Assembly (NCBI GenBank): GCA_900095095.1
Contig: FMBT01000480.1
Location: 16,334 to 80,333, forward strand
Direction of reading: 5' to 3'
Length of the DNA stretch: 64,000 nucleotides
Origin: Fragilariopsis cylindrus CCMP1102
Lineage: Eukaryota > Bacillariophyta > Bacillariophyceae > Bacillariales > Bacillariaceae
How positions within the stretch are numbered: the stretch's first letter is position 1; each line of letters opens with the position of its first letter. The position numbers and the translations under genes were made by a program. This document shows, in pieces, positions 49,228-59,348 of this stretch. Under the pieces are notes generated by a model. It made no database searches and was not told the origin of the DNA. It saw only the letters and a program-made list of their open reading frames with translations.

Positions 49228-51199
49228 TCATGGTCCTTGGTGCTCGACGAATCCAGTAGCATTGCACCAAACGCCTTCATAGTGTTCATACGAAGTCGTA
49301 TGTCTCCCCATCTGTGCTATGGTAAGGGGGAAAAGTATGATAGACTTTATAGTTTCGTTTCGGCTGCCTAATCTTCCAATAGGAATTTGGTATCTTTCCA
49401 TTAGACTATCTCGTGTATTGATGGTGGCTTTGATAGTGAAGGCTATCATGGAGGCATTAACGAGGATAATCGAAAGGAAATCCGCAGCTGAGACCGTCAC
49501 ATAGCTGTGGAGTTTGAACTCGAGCCCGGAAACAATAGTTAGATTTAGACCAGCCCAAAAACACAGAATACTTATTGCCATACCACGGGGGGACCATAAT
49601 CCATCCTGTGGAGTATTTTCGATGGGTTTCCTTCCAGTTATATCCAAACCAACTCTCTCCATTATTTGCGCTAAGGCAAGGAGCGGACAAAGGAAAGAAA
49701 GAAGGAGCATAGGGTGACGAAAACCATATTTAAAACAATCAAATGGTCGGTCTCTCCATCTACCAACAGGAATACCCTCGTCATTTGTTACTTTCATATA
49801 GCAATAGAAAGTTTGCCCCTTTCGTATACCACCATTTGGTACAGTTGCAAGAAAGCGCTTGTCGTTTATTTCAGCTTCAAACTGATAGCCTCCTGGTAGA
49901 TCGGAGGGGGCAACAACGTCAACAATCGGCAGTTCATTTTCTGAACTACTGTGCCCAGGCGGTAACGTGTCTTTTCCGTTGTTATTCTCAACATCAGTGT
50001 CAAATGATGAAATTACTTCAAGTTGTTTATCTTGGGTGGGAGGGACGTATCCAATGTTCTGCCACAAACCAGACAAAACCGTTTCGTTGGTCTTCAAACT
50101 TTCTGTGATGACGTTGGTTGTATCGAGGTTAGTAACGTTGGTTGGTTTGATTCCTTTTCCATGAAGCACACGTAACTTTCCCTGGAGTTCTGCGACCTGG
50201 TTCCTCCAAAATTGTGACGCCTCTGCTGTTACCGACTCTGACATAAGATTTGAGGCTTCTTGGAGCTCTGTGGTTAGTTGCTGTCGAGCTAACTCATCTG
50301 GGGTGTTTGGTTGTGCATTTTGAATAGCTACATTGTTCACCTTAAAAGTTCTTCTTGATGCCGATTTCGATTCTCTCATTCTCTGTAACACAAAAAGCGA
50401 ATTGATACAACACAATACAATACAATAAATGAGTTCACGAAGTTGTCTACAGTATATATATATATATATATATGACATACTAGAAATTACTTACGCTGAT
50501 GGGAAAATTGGTCCCAATAGGAGCATAAAGCAGATTGGCTTCGCCATCACGATCAAGGCCCAGGGCATGACATTGACGAGTCACTAAATGAATTGGCTTT
50601 GACGAATCATCCGGACACTCCTTCAATCTGTACCTAACTGCTTCAATGAAACTTTGCCTTCCTGGGACTACCCGATTCAAATGGTACAGGTCTCCAGCAG
50701 ATAGTCTAATGGTTTTAACGTTTTCATTTGATAAGTGTTCTTCAAATCGATCGACGAGAAGCTTGGCAATGATATGAAACGAATTGTCATTGTGTTTCAA
50801 ATCCAAAGCTTGCGAGCGAGAAGTTGCACAACTACGACTTGCAATCATAGGATGTGCGGGATCGAGTTTTTCCAGTCGAACCAAAGAGGAAGTTGAGATG
50901 TCCTTATACCTTGTCGGCGCCTGGTCTCTCTCATTATTCATAGAAGTATACCTGGTCGTAGATGCTTCCACCTGACGCGAATCGGTTCGGTTTTTGAATG
51001 CATTCGTATCATCCCCTTCAGCAGATGTAGGTGATAGATACGAAATAGTATCTGGAGGTCTTGTTTTACTGCTTTGATGTTTTGTGTTGTTGATATTAAT
51101 GCTCAGCGGAGAAGCCAGTCCCTTTTTGCCTTTGTAACGAAAACCTGGGTCCACATTTTGCTCTGCTTCATTAGCATTTCTATTTATCCACCCAAACAT
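49228..51199 (-). CDS. PLAC8-like membrane protein with N-terminal module
   Basis: Two exons, 51199-50495 and 50382-49228 (donor GTAAGT, acceptor TACAG, phase 0), give about 619 residues. Residues 1-140 are polar and Ser/Thr-rich. A helical block at about 147-205 contains SFHIIAKLLVDRFEEHL and RQSFIEAVRYRLKECP, shared with the gene at 47771. A coiled-coil-like region follows (EFxR... AELQGKLRVLHGKG). From about residue 420 the protein aligns with the PLAC8-like protein at 57-945: VVAPSDLPGGYQFEAEI, GGIRKGQTF, RPFDCFKYGFRHP, LLALAQIMERVGL and TIAQMGRHTTSYEHYEG. Three or four membrane segments lie in the last 190 residues. Compared with classic PLAC8, many Cys are lost here, so metal binding is doubtful. 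Function unknown. Confidence 0.78.
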
Positions 51200-51932
51200 A
51201 TTATTCGTCTTCGTCGATAATAATATGTACCGCCGACTTTTAGAGTGAAGTCAGATTAGACGTCAATTAGAACCTAACGTTTTGTAAAAAAAGACAAGAT
51301 GGTATCACGATAGAGAAGATAAGAACGATGGGAATGGTGGCATGTACTTGCTATGCTTTCTTAGAGCAGTTTAGGTGGGGATTTATTTCGATACAGTTTA
51401 CACTTTGAAGTACTTAGTGGAGAGAAAGGTATAACGTTACTCTCTTTGAAGAACGCCTTTTTTTTGCGATTTCCAAATGCATGTCAGGCGCGGAAGAAAA
51501 AAAACGGCTAATTACGCATTTTTGATTGGCTCACAAATTCCTCAGTCACACTTCGATATGTACATGCATACTGTGCTAACAATTTCATTCTGTACAAAAT
51601 GATGATGTATTCACATCGTCTCATCATGTGTTAATGTTAGGTGATATTTATTGTACAAAAAGTGGACCTTCGAATGAATCTTCAGTCTACTGAATTCTAT
51701 ATTTTGTTTCATACCAAAAATCTTACTTAGTGCAGTATCAATCAAGGATCTTCATCGCTTCGCCAACAATACCGATACCGTGTTCGACACATATTATACA
51801 TAAATTTTAAAAATACTTGCTTTTTCAAGTCTTACTATCGTCGTCTTCAGCGACGTAATGATCAGCGCGATTGGTATCACATCTTTCAAATATTAGCTTT
51901 AGTTTTCAATTTTCTGGCGAATACTAAGGAAT
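51200..51932. other. Divergent promoter region
   Basis: About 730 bases between outward-facing genes (PLAC8 fusion and PEP-mutase family). No specific element beyond AT-rich sequence. Confidence 0.55.
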
Positions 51933-53108
51933 ATGAATCATTTAGAAGAGATGAAATTGGTAATCCTGCTAGCTATAATAGTAGTTGCTACTACCACTAT
52001 TGTTTCTGGGATGAAATTTTCTTCATCTCATCAGAATCGACACAAGCATCCATCAGAGCGTTTACTTGACTTACTCTCAAGTGCAAGACAGCAGCAAAAG
52101 GCAATGAAAATTGTTGGAGTCCACGATGCTCTATCGGCACGTATCGTACAACAACAACACGAGAGACAAGAGATGAAATTAATAGAAAGACAACAACAAC
52201 AGAAAGAAGGTGCGCTCTTTTTGCCTGAGCCTTCCACTGCAATGGGACTTTTTGTGAGTGGATTTGGTGTCTCGGCTGCTAGAATTGGGCGACCTGATGT
52301 ATCAATTTTGACTCGTTACGAAATCGAAGATACTGCTAGGAATATTATTTCGGCGGTATCGTCGTCGTCGTCGTTATTCCCTCCACCACCGGTGATAGTG
52401 GATGGGGATACCGGTTTTGGTGGAACTGCTAATGTTCGTGAAACGGTCCGTCGAATGGCTGCAATCAAAGCCGCTGCTATAACGATCGAGGATCAAATTT
52501 TCCCTAAGCGATGTACTTATATCGCTGGCACCGATATTACGTGTGTATCGAGGGAGGAATCAATCAATCGGATCCGAACAGCTTTGGCCGCACAAAAGGA
52601 GGCGTACGAATTAGATGGGAATAAAATATTGATCATTGCTAGGACTGATTGTAGAATGTCATTCGGTTTAGATGAAGCCATCGAACGCTGCTTGGCCTTT
52701 CAACAATTAGGTGCAGATATTGTGTATGCTGAAAATCTCCAGAGTGAATTGGAGTATCGTACTCTACGAAAAGCAATGATCGATGGCGGGTCAGATGACG
52801 CTACTGCTAGTAGTAGTAGTAGTATCACTCCTATGCTAATGGCGCAGTTCCAAACAGGAGAAAAAGACCAACGCTTATATACGGGGAAGGAAGTGAGCGC
52901 AATGGGCTACGAAATGACTCTATACGGTGTAGCCGGTCTCCAAGCGACGGTTTCCGCCCTACAATTAGTATCATCCGAAATCTTTGATGATGACAGTGGG
53001 TGTGACGGAATCGTTAAGTCAGCATCGCTGTCGACGCTTGGTCAAATAAAGGATGTTGTGGGGTTTTCAGAACTTGATTCCTTCGAAGAGAAGTATGGAT
53101 GTATCTAG
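51933..53108 (+). CDS. Isocitrate lyase/PEP mutase superfamily enzyme
   Basis: Single exon, 391 residues. An N-terminal hydrophobic segment (about residues 8-27, VILLAIIVVATTTIVSG) is a likely signal peptide or anchor. The TIM-barrel enzyme follows: KIVGVHDALSARIVQ (about 59-73), FVSGFGVSAARIGRPD, the metal-binding strand VIVDGDTGFGG (about 156-166), ITIEDQIFPKRC (about 190-201, with the Glu-Asp-Gln and the loop Cys of the lyase branch), LIIARTDCR (about 235-243) and ADIVYAENL. The KRCGH lyase motif appears as KRCTY, so the substrate may differ from 2-methylisocitrate. Candidates are carboxyphosphonoenolpyruvate mutase-like or oxaloacetate hydrolase-like enzymes. A Gln/Glu-rich insert sits near residues 75-95. 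Confidence 0.85.
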   Translation: MNHLEEMKLVILLAIIVVATTTIVSGMKFSSSHQNRHKHPSERLLDLLSSARQQQKAMKIVGVHDALSARIVQQQHERQEMKLIERQQQQKEGALFLPEPSTAMGLFVSGFGVSAARIGRPDVSILTRYEIEDTARNIISAVSSSSSLFPPPPVIVDGDTGFGGTANVRETVRRMAAIKAAAITIEDQIFPKRCTYIAGTDITCVSREESINRIRTALAAQKEAYELDGNKILIIARTDCRMSFGLDEAIERCLAFQQLGADIVYAENLQSELEYRTLRKAMIDGGSDDATASSSSSITPMLMAQFQTGEKDQRLYTGKEVSAMGYEMTLYGVAGLQATVSALQLVSSEIFDDDSGCDGIVKSASLSTLGQIKDVVGFSELDSFEEKYGCI

Positions 53109-54019
53109 CACCGCATAAAGTTGTTATAATTGTTTCAAAATTGATTCTAGCTAGAACGTTAATTTTATTAATATCAATATCAATTATTATTATGATTATT
53201 ATTGAAATATGTCATTAACACGATCATCCCAAAAAGTCCATAGATTAATCCGAATTGATTTCTACCAAATATCAAAGATGGAGAAACCTTGTACAGATTC
53301 AAACAAAGTAATACCATTAGGAAGAGGCGATAGAGAACTTCCAGGACTGCCATAAATCATCTTGTAAACAGACATGTTCAGAATTAATTCAGAAGTATAT
53401 GATTTGTAGCTAAAATATTGACCTGGAAGAACATATGTTATGGTCTGAGATTTATATTATTCATATTTTCATACAAGGGTCCTCTCCACTTTTGGTGGAT
53501 ATGTGTTAACAATACGCTATATAGGCTACTATTACTAGCCAGGTAGGAGGAGGTACATATTGGCATCTGATGAAAATTATTAGGGAGTGGTATGATGTGA
53601 TGAAAGGCTGGCAAGAAAGTTGAATGGAAGACAATTATGATAATTGATAACAAGGTATTGTACTCTCAACCAATCCCCCATCCATTCCTTCAAAGTCCAC
53701 TCAACTAAGGGCTTGGAGTCAGTGCCTGCTGTGGCAAATTCAAGAATTTGTTGTGATGGCTTTGATGATGCTTCCTGGATCCTATGCTGATACTGTACAG
53801 CCTTCCTGGATCCCATACTGATACTATATAGTTCTATCATGTCTCAAGCAGTTTTGATCTGGTCACTGACCAGTTACAAGAACAATCTTTGCAGCTAAGA
53901 GTTGTAGTTTTCAGTTGTTGATGGGCTCTCTGCAAATATGGGGTTGCCTTTTGGTCCAAAGTTACAGGTACTTCCTCTATTCAGCACTAATATGTAGAGC
54001 CTGTAGCATATGAGCCTAA
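53109..54019. other. Intergenic region before a retroelement
   Basis: No gene recognised in about 900 bases. It includes a pair of diverged 30-base repeats at 53771-53831. Open frames on the minus strand near 53440-53840 have no features. Confidence 0.5.
53771..53831. repeat. Diverged 30-base tandem repeat
   Basis: The segments 53771-53800 and 53802-53831 both start CTTCCTGGATCC and continue TATGCTGATACTG versus CATACTGATACTA; period 31 bases, several mismatches. Confidence 0.75.
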
Positions 54020-54036
54020 ATCAGTACTTGAAGTAC

Positions 54037-54044
54037 TGACGTCA
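54037..54044. promoter_or_regulatory. CRE palindrome in the putative LTR
   Basis: TGACGTCA lies about 170 bases upstream of a TATATAA box at 54212-54218, which is about 70 bases before the gag ATG at 54291. This arrangement fits a promoter inside an LTR. Binding by bZIP factors is an inference from the motif. Confidence 0.4.
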
Positions 54045-54290
54045 CGAGACGGCAAGCAAATAGCGAGCAGATCACCTGGCGCAATTGACGTTCCAACGTC
54101 TAAGTAATCGTGTCAAGGGAATCAGCGAGCACTCTCACTTCCTACTTTAGTTCTATAGAATAACATGTATTCACATACATGCTCACAATTTAATATAACT
54201 TATTAACACACTATATAAGACGTACTTAGTACATAGTAAATTTACTTGAACGCTAAGTGTTATAACAGAAAAGAAAAAGAAATCAAGACA

Positions 54291-55527
54291 ATGGCGAGTC
54301 TATTTCCTCCTGCGATAAAATATGAATGTGATTTCAAACCTGAAGATCTAAGTTCACATAGGTGGGAAAGAACTCAAGCACAAAGGAAGATCATTTCCTA
54401 TGTACCACAGTTCACAGGAGATGGCGTTGAAGAACTTCTATATACAGGGCGCGCCACAGAAGGAAGGTTCATAGACGCAATGAATGCACAAAGCATTCCA
54501 GTGAACCAATGGCAGGATCAATTTCGATTGACATTACATGGAGATCCTGCGGAAGTGTGGGATGAAGTCTTCGTTGAAGGAGACGCAGATGGTGATCCAT
54601 TCGCAGAAAATGAAGAAGGATTCAATAATATAGTAACCAACTATATCAAAAAATATGTTGCAGATCCAAATGCAAAAGAAACTCTATTGCAAGCACTCAA
54701 TACAGACGAAATTTGATTCCGTATAAAGCAAGATGTTGCAACACATTAGACGCTTACAGACTATCTACCGTTATGTTGATATGCTTCCAGGTGATGCAGA
54801 AGTTAATCCAAATACAATTAGACACTCGGTTATGAATTCCTTTCCAAAAAGATGGCAAAATTCCTTTATGAGAGGAGGCGCTGAGAGATATCACTCTGCA
54901 AAATTAGAAACCATTCAACAACACATGGTTTTTGAACAAGCAGCGGAACAACAAAGCAACTCAAGAAATGATAGAGTAGACAATAGTAATGGTAGAGGCA
55001 GAGGCAGAGGCCAAGGCCGAGGAAGAGGCCGAGGCGGTCGATGGAACAACAATAGAGATAATCAAAGATCAAATCAATGTCAAAATCCGTCCCATCCATA
55101 TAATAACAATGGAGGAAGAGGCGGTCGTGGTGGACGCGATGGAAGAGGCCGTGGTTCAAACGGAAGAGGCAACAATGGTAGAGGAGGTCGTGGTAACGGA
55201 TACAACAACAATCAAGGCAGAGGTTATAATAGTAATAATAATTACAATAACAATAATTATAACAATAACAATAACAATGCAAGGAATAATCCATATCAAC
55301 AACAAAACCAAAACCATTATCAGCAATAGAATAGTAACAACAACAACCAAGTCCATTTTCAACAAAATCAACAGCAAAATATGGCACCAACGCAACAGTT
55401 TCAACCACAGCAAACGCAATCACATGTGTTAGATGGAGGTTTTTACAGTAATAATCAAAACAATAATCAACAAAATAATCAACAAAATAATAATAACAAC
55501 GGCTATTATAACAATAATGGTTGGTGA
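54291..55527 (+). pseudogene. Degenerate gag-like gene of the retroelement
   Basis: Starts MASLFPPAIKYECD at 54291. The frame ends at a TGA near 54714; a coding stretch in another frame resumes at 54733 (MLQHIRRLQTIYRYVDMLP, then FPKRWQNSFMRGG) and runs to a TAG near 55327, then on past it to a TGA near 55525. The first part resembles gag capsid helices (FIDAMNAQSIPVNQWQDQF). From about 54996 to 55200 it becomes Arg/Gly-rich (RGRGRGQGRGRGRGG), an RGG-type RNA-binding region in place of a CCHC zinc knuckle, followed by Asn/Gln-rich sequence. In-frame stops and a shift make a functional single product unlikely as read. Confidence 0.7.
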
Positions 55528-57110
55528 AACGAGAACATATGTGTGGACGAAACAATGAATGTAGAAACAATGAATGTAAAAACTATAAATGAAAATGAAA
55601 ACAGTTCCTGTCATGACAACAGAAGTATTGTAGAAGAAAATGATAATAAAATCAATACCTGTTACGACAACAGAAGTAATACACAAAATATACATAAAAA
55701 TAATACCTGTTACGACAACAGAGGTTGTAAGCATCCTAATCAAACTATTATTAACAACGATACCTGTTACGGCAACAGAAGATGCGAACAAACAAATACC
55801 TGTTTTAATAACAGAGAAAAATACAATAACAATGATACCGTCTTTTCAGATGATGAATATGCAAGAGTAATGCATAACCTAATGAATGAAGGAGTTCATT
55901 CAGACTTTATCTTTGAAGAAACATACGATGAACATACCGTACCTATCATGTGTATACCGAAGAAGAAGACAACCAGATAATGAATGAAATGAATGAGATG
56001 ATGTTTATACCAACTCCAAAACAACAAAACAAAATGAATAAAGATGTTGCACCAGTATGTATTGTAAAGATACAGTACATAGGAGGAGTACGACTAGACA
56101 GACCGTTAATATGCTTACTAGATACGGGTAGTACTGGTACTTTGGTACAGCAACGATGTCTACCTCCTGGAGCCAAACCAAATATATCAAATAGAAAAAG
56201 AATAACAACAACTATAAATGGAAGCTTCGATACTTCTTTATCAGTACAACTGAATGACATATCATTACCAGAATTTGTTAATGGACAAATAATTGATGGT
56301 ATAGAAGCAAGATTATTCGATAGTCCAACTTGTCGGTATGATATAATATTTGGAAGAGATTTCCTAAAGAAAACTAACATGAAATTTTGTTTTGGAAGAA
56401 ATATCGTTGAATGGATGGGTGCGTCTATAACAATGAAACCGGTAAACCATTATAATATGTTATCTGAAGCTCATGATTTCGGATTACAACCACAAGATGC
56501 TCTCTTCATAGAATATTTAAATATATGTCTAAATATGGAGAAGAATGAATTATTCAATACAGAAGAAAAAGAATTAAAAGACGCAGCCTATAGCAAAGTA
56601 ACAACAGATGAAGTGGCAGATAATCAAACACACTTATCAAAAGATGAGAAGCAACTATTAAAGAAAACGCTTGACAAACATGAAACATGTTTTAATGGAA
56701 AGCTTGGAAAAGTTCCAGGATTTAAATTTAAATTAGAAATACAACCAAACACAACACCATTTTATGGAAGAAGATATCCTATACCTTATAGATATCAACG
56801 ACAGTATGATAAAGAATTAATACATATGGAAGAGGAAGGCATACTAAGCCGAACACATACTGGAAGCCAATGGGCAGCTCCATCGTTTGTAGTTCCCAAG
56901 AAAGATAACAGAATCAGAATTGTAACTGATTTTAGAGAGCTAAACAAAAGAATATTAATGCGACCATACCCTTTACCAAAAATACAAGAAGTAATGAGAA
57001 AACAACAGGGTTATAAATACTTTACAAAGATTGATTTAAGTATGTGTTTCTATTGTTTCGAATTAGACGACGAAAGCAAACCTTATACAACTACTTTTGG
57101 TCCATGGCCG
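55528..57110 (+). pseudogene. Truncated protease-reverse transcriptase (pol) region
   Basis: A frame at 55528-55980 encodes a linker with five copies of a C-x-(D/G/N)-N-R type peptide. An overlapping frame, shifted by one, is open from 55950 to about 57110. It has the protease strand LICLLDTGSTGTLVQQ with catalytic Asp (about 56107-56155) and a later IIFGRDFL flap-end strand, then reverse transcriptase: YPIPYRYQRQYDKELI, SQWAAPSFVVPKKDN, RIVTDFRELNKR, and YFTKIDLSMCFYCFEL with the first catalytic Asp. Similarity ends at about TTTFGPW, after which the sequence belongs to the neighbouring minus-strand gene. The overlap with a shift is the usual gag-pol arrangement, here in a broken copy. Confidence 0.8.
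55607..55820 (+). repeat. Five interspersed ~20-base coding repeats
   Basis: Copies start at 55607, 55658, 55706, 55763 and 55799, each close to CCTGTTACGACAACAGA. Distances are 51, 48, 57 and 36 bases, all multiples of three, and each copy encodes a peptide like TCYDNR. The intervening sequences differ. It is a coding repeat of the retroelement, not a CRISPR array. Confidence 0.85.
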
Positions 57111-58322
57111 AATAGACACCGGTCTCGATTGACAGTTTTCCTGCCCGGAGCCGATCCTCTTTGAAATCGAAATCGCAGGAACCAGCGTGGGATACCACTG
57201 ACTTGACGTGATCCAGGACCTGGAGTGACTCATTCCAGGTATTTGGCTCTTCGGCCCGGAAAGTCCACATGGATTGCATTGCGTGCAAGCATATTCTTGA
57301 GTGTTTTCGGTATTCAGATTCCGTTTGGGAATGCCGCAGGGCTTGCGCTAGCAGCCGATGCATGCTTCCCTTTCCTTCCTTCACAATCAGCATCGAAAAG
57401 GACTTGAGAATGTTCCAAACAGAATCAGCGTCTTCGTAAACTGTTGCCGAATATGCCGAATGGGAAAGCCGTGCGACGGCGTCCACACTTTTGATTTCTG
57501 CGGAATAATAATTCTTGTACAAGGCATATCCGCTGTACGAAGTCACAAGCGCTGCCGATGCCGCTGAGATTGATGCCATGGTGGTATATTTGTTACTACT
57601 ACTTGTGGTGGTAATAGATCGATCACTATTTCTTCCACTAGCTCTGAGTGAGAGCTCAGCAAGCCCACACGACAGCAGGGCAGAAGCCCCAAGCAAAACG
57701 AGTTTCTTTTGCCGTTGCTGTTGATTCCGCAATCGGTCAGAAAGGATTTGAAGTTGGTTCTGAGCAGGTTTGCCAACGCGCCATTGATAGTGCTGCCAGC
57801 AGTCTTGGCAATATGCCAATGACCATTACCGTCTTTAGATATAGGCAACGGGTGTAGAAAACGTAAAACTTCCTTCAGACATCTGCAAGCCGAATCTTTC
57901 CAACATTAGCATGCCCAAAATGTTCCCAGGTTGGTGGGTATGTGGGGTGACCCGGATGGCTGCCTTTCTCCCCTCGATGGTAACGAAAAGCGATCCGAGC
58001 TCATCTGTATCGATTCGGCCAGCCGTTTCTAAGACCTTCAAAGCCGGTTCTGAGAGATAAATGTGTATCGGAGCACCTGTATCACACACAAAGGTGTAAG
58101 GAACAAAGGATTTCTCTCCAAGGCGCAGAGAAATTCGGACAAGCATTCGGAAGTGCCCTCGTCGTGAGTGTCGAATAAACTGTGGCGTGATCGGATCGGC
58201 TTGGACTGTGCCATCCTCCGGATGAGCCATGTTCACGTAATTGTCGGGGAAATCATACTCTTGCAAGAGAGATCAGCGTCTGCTGCATCGTCCTGGTCCA
58301 CCATTAGAACTTCGGCCGTCAT
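57091..58322 (-). CDS. Retropepsin-like domain protein, frame-broken
   Basis: ATG at 58322 gives MTAEVLMVDQDDAADADLS; one missing T near 58265 leads to LQEYDFPDNYVNMAHPEDG and a domain with YTFVCDTGAPIHIYLS, an Asp-Thr-Gly triad like retropepsin, followed by GRKAAIRV and a GMLMLERFGL strand. The frame stops at 57835. A second long frame in the same register runs from about 57820 to 57091 (KKLVLLGASALLSCGLAEL, ALVTSYSGYALYKNYYS, then helical QALRHSQTESEYRKHSR). Two nearby stops separate the parts; they may be one gene with two more indels, or two genes. GC content is about 50-55 percent in hand-counted lines, against about 30-38 percent around it. The end of the second frame runs into the retroelement, which supplies its stop codon. 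Confidence 0.55.
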
Positions 58323-59348
58323 GGTGTCGTTGTGCTCTGTCGTGTTTTGTGTTTGTTGTTTGTTGTTGTACGTAATGAAATGCTACTCAGGCACAAATAA
58401 ATGGACCGAACCCCTGCCCACTAGCAACAGCATCAAGATAAATGGTAATATGTACTACTTATGGGGGGAGGAGGATGAGAACAAAGAGGAATATGGAAGG
58501 AAGTGTCTAGTAGAGTATTCAGCTTGTGGTGAACCCTCTCATTTCGCTATGTCAACAATAAAAGAAATGACTCGCTCGACTCACTCGCTCTGTTCTCCAG
58601 AAAATTCCTTTAGCGTTTGCTTATGTTACCACGGTTCATTTTATTGTGTATGATGTCATAAAATCGTCTGTGTTGAGTTTTCTTCCCTTTTATGAAAGCG
58701 CGAACCACCACCGGAGCTTGTTTCCATTAAATCTTTTTCTTATTTCTAATCTTAGTACAAACACTGGCATTTTCGCAATTCATTTCAATATGCCTTAAAT
58801 ATAAATTTCTAGTGTTCGAGATCCGACAGAATGTACTTAACGCCTACTCAGTAAGGTGCAAGAGGTGAAACATTAGACTACAGCACGGTAAGAAAGATAG
58901 GCCACAATTTTTGCAATTTGTTTGCATGAAACGGACTTCATAAGACATCGAACATAACACATATACAGTACTGCAAAAGGCAAACATTAACTGACTTCGT
59001 TACTTCACATAATCGAAATCATACTATCTTCATTTTGTGTACTGTGTAGCAGAGTACTATATTCGATAAATCTGTAAGTCAAATAGAAACGATATGCATT
59101 TTCCTTCGTACTTTAATTCGATTCGTGTGAATGTCAAGCCGGCAATAAAATATATAAAACGTGGATAAATTGCGATTTTTTGTGATTTTTCGGAGTTATC
59201 GTGTTTTGAAATAGATGATCATTATATTGTACCTAACACCTTCTTTTCAACAATTCAATGTATCTTTCATACGTTTGTTTAATATCGCTATCTGAAGGGC
59301 AGTTCCATTTTTATATAATAATTTTTTTATTTTGATATAGGTATTATT
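58323..59348. other. Divergent spacer
   Basis: About 1 kb between the retropepsin-like gene and the PHD gene. AT-rich; no gene or distinct motif seen. Confidence 0.55.

Larger units (their letters stand above)
54020..57110 (+). mobile_element. Truncated Ty3/gypsy-like LTR retrotransposon
   Basis: The order is a probable LTR or leader (about 54020-54290), gag-like frames, a Cys/Asn-rich segment, an aspartic protease and the first half of reverse transcriptase. The element stops abruptly near 57105, before the YxDD active site; RNase H, integrase and a 3' LTR are absent. Several frames are interrupted by stops or shifts, so it is not intact. The left border is not defined because no second LTR is available for comparison. 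Protease before RT with the IDL-type first RT motif and no integrase between them fits Ty3/gypsy rather than Ty1/copia. Confidence 0.8.

Noticed and set aside
54866-55570. Minus-strand frame of 234 codons rich in Tyr and Cys
   Set aside because: It is antisense to Asn/Gln/Gly-rich gag sequence and has no features of its own.
55607-55820. Regularly spaced ~20-base repeats resembling a small CRISPR array
   Set aside because: Spacings are unequal and all multiples of three, the repeats are imperfect and encode a repeated peptide within a retroelement frame, and the genome is eukaryotic.
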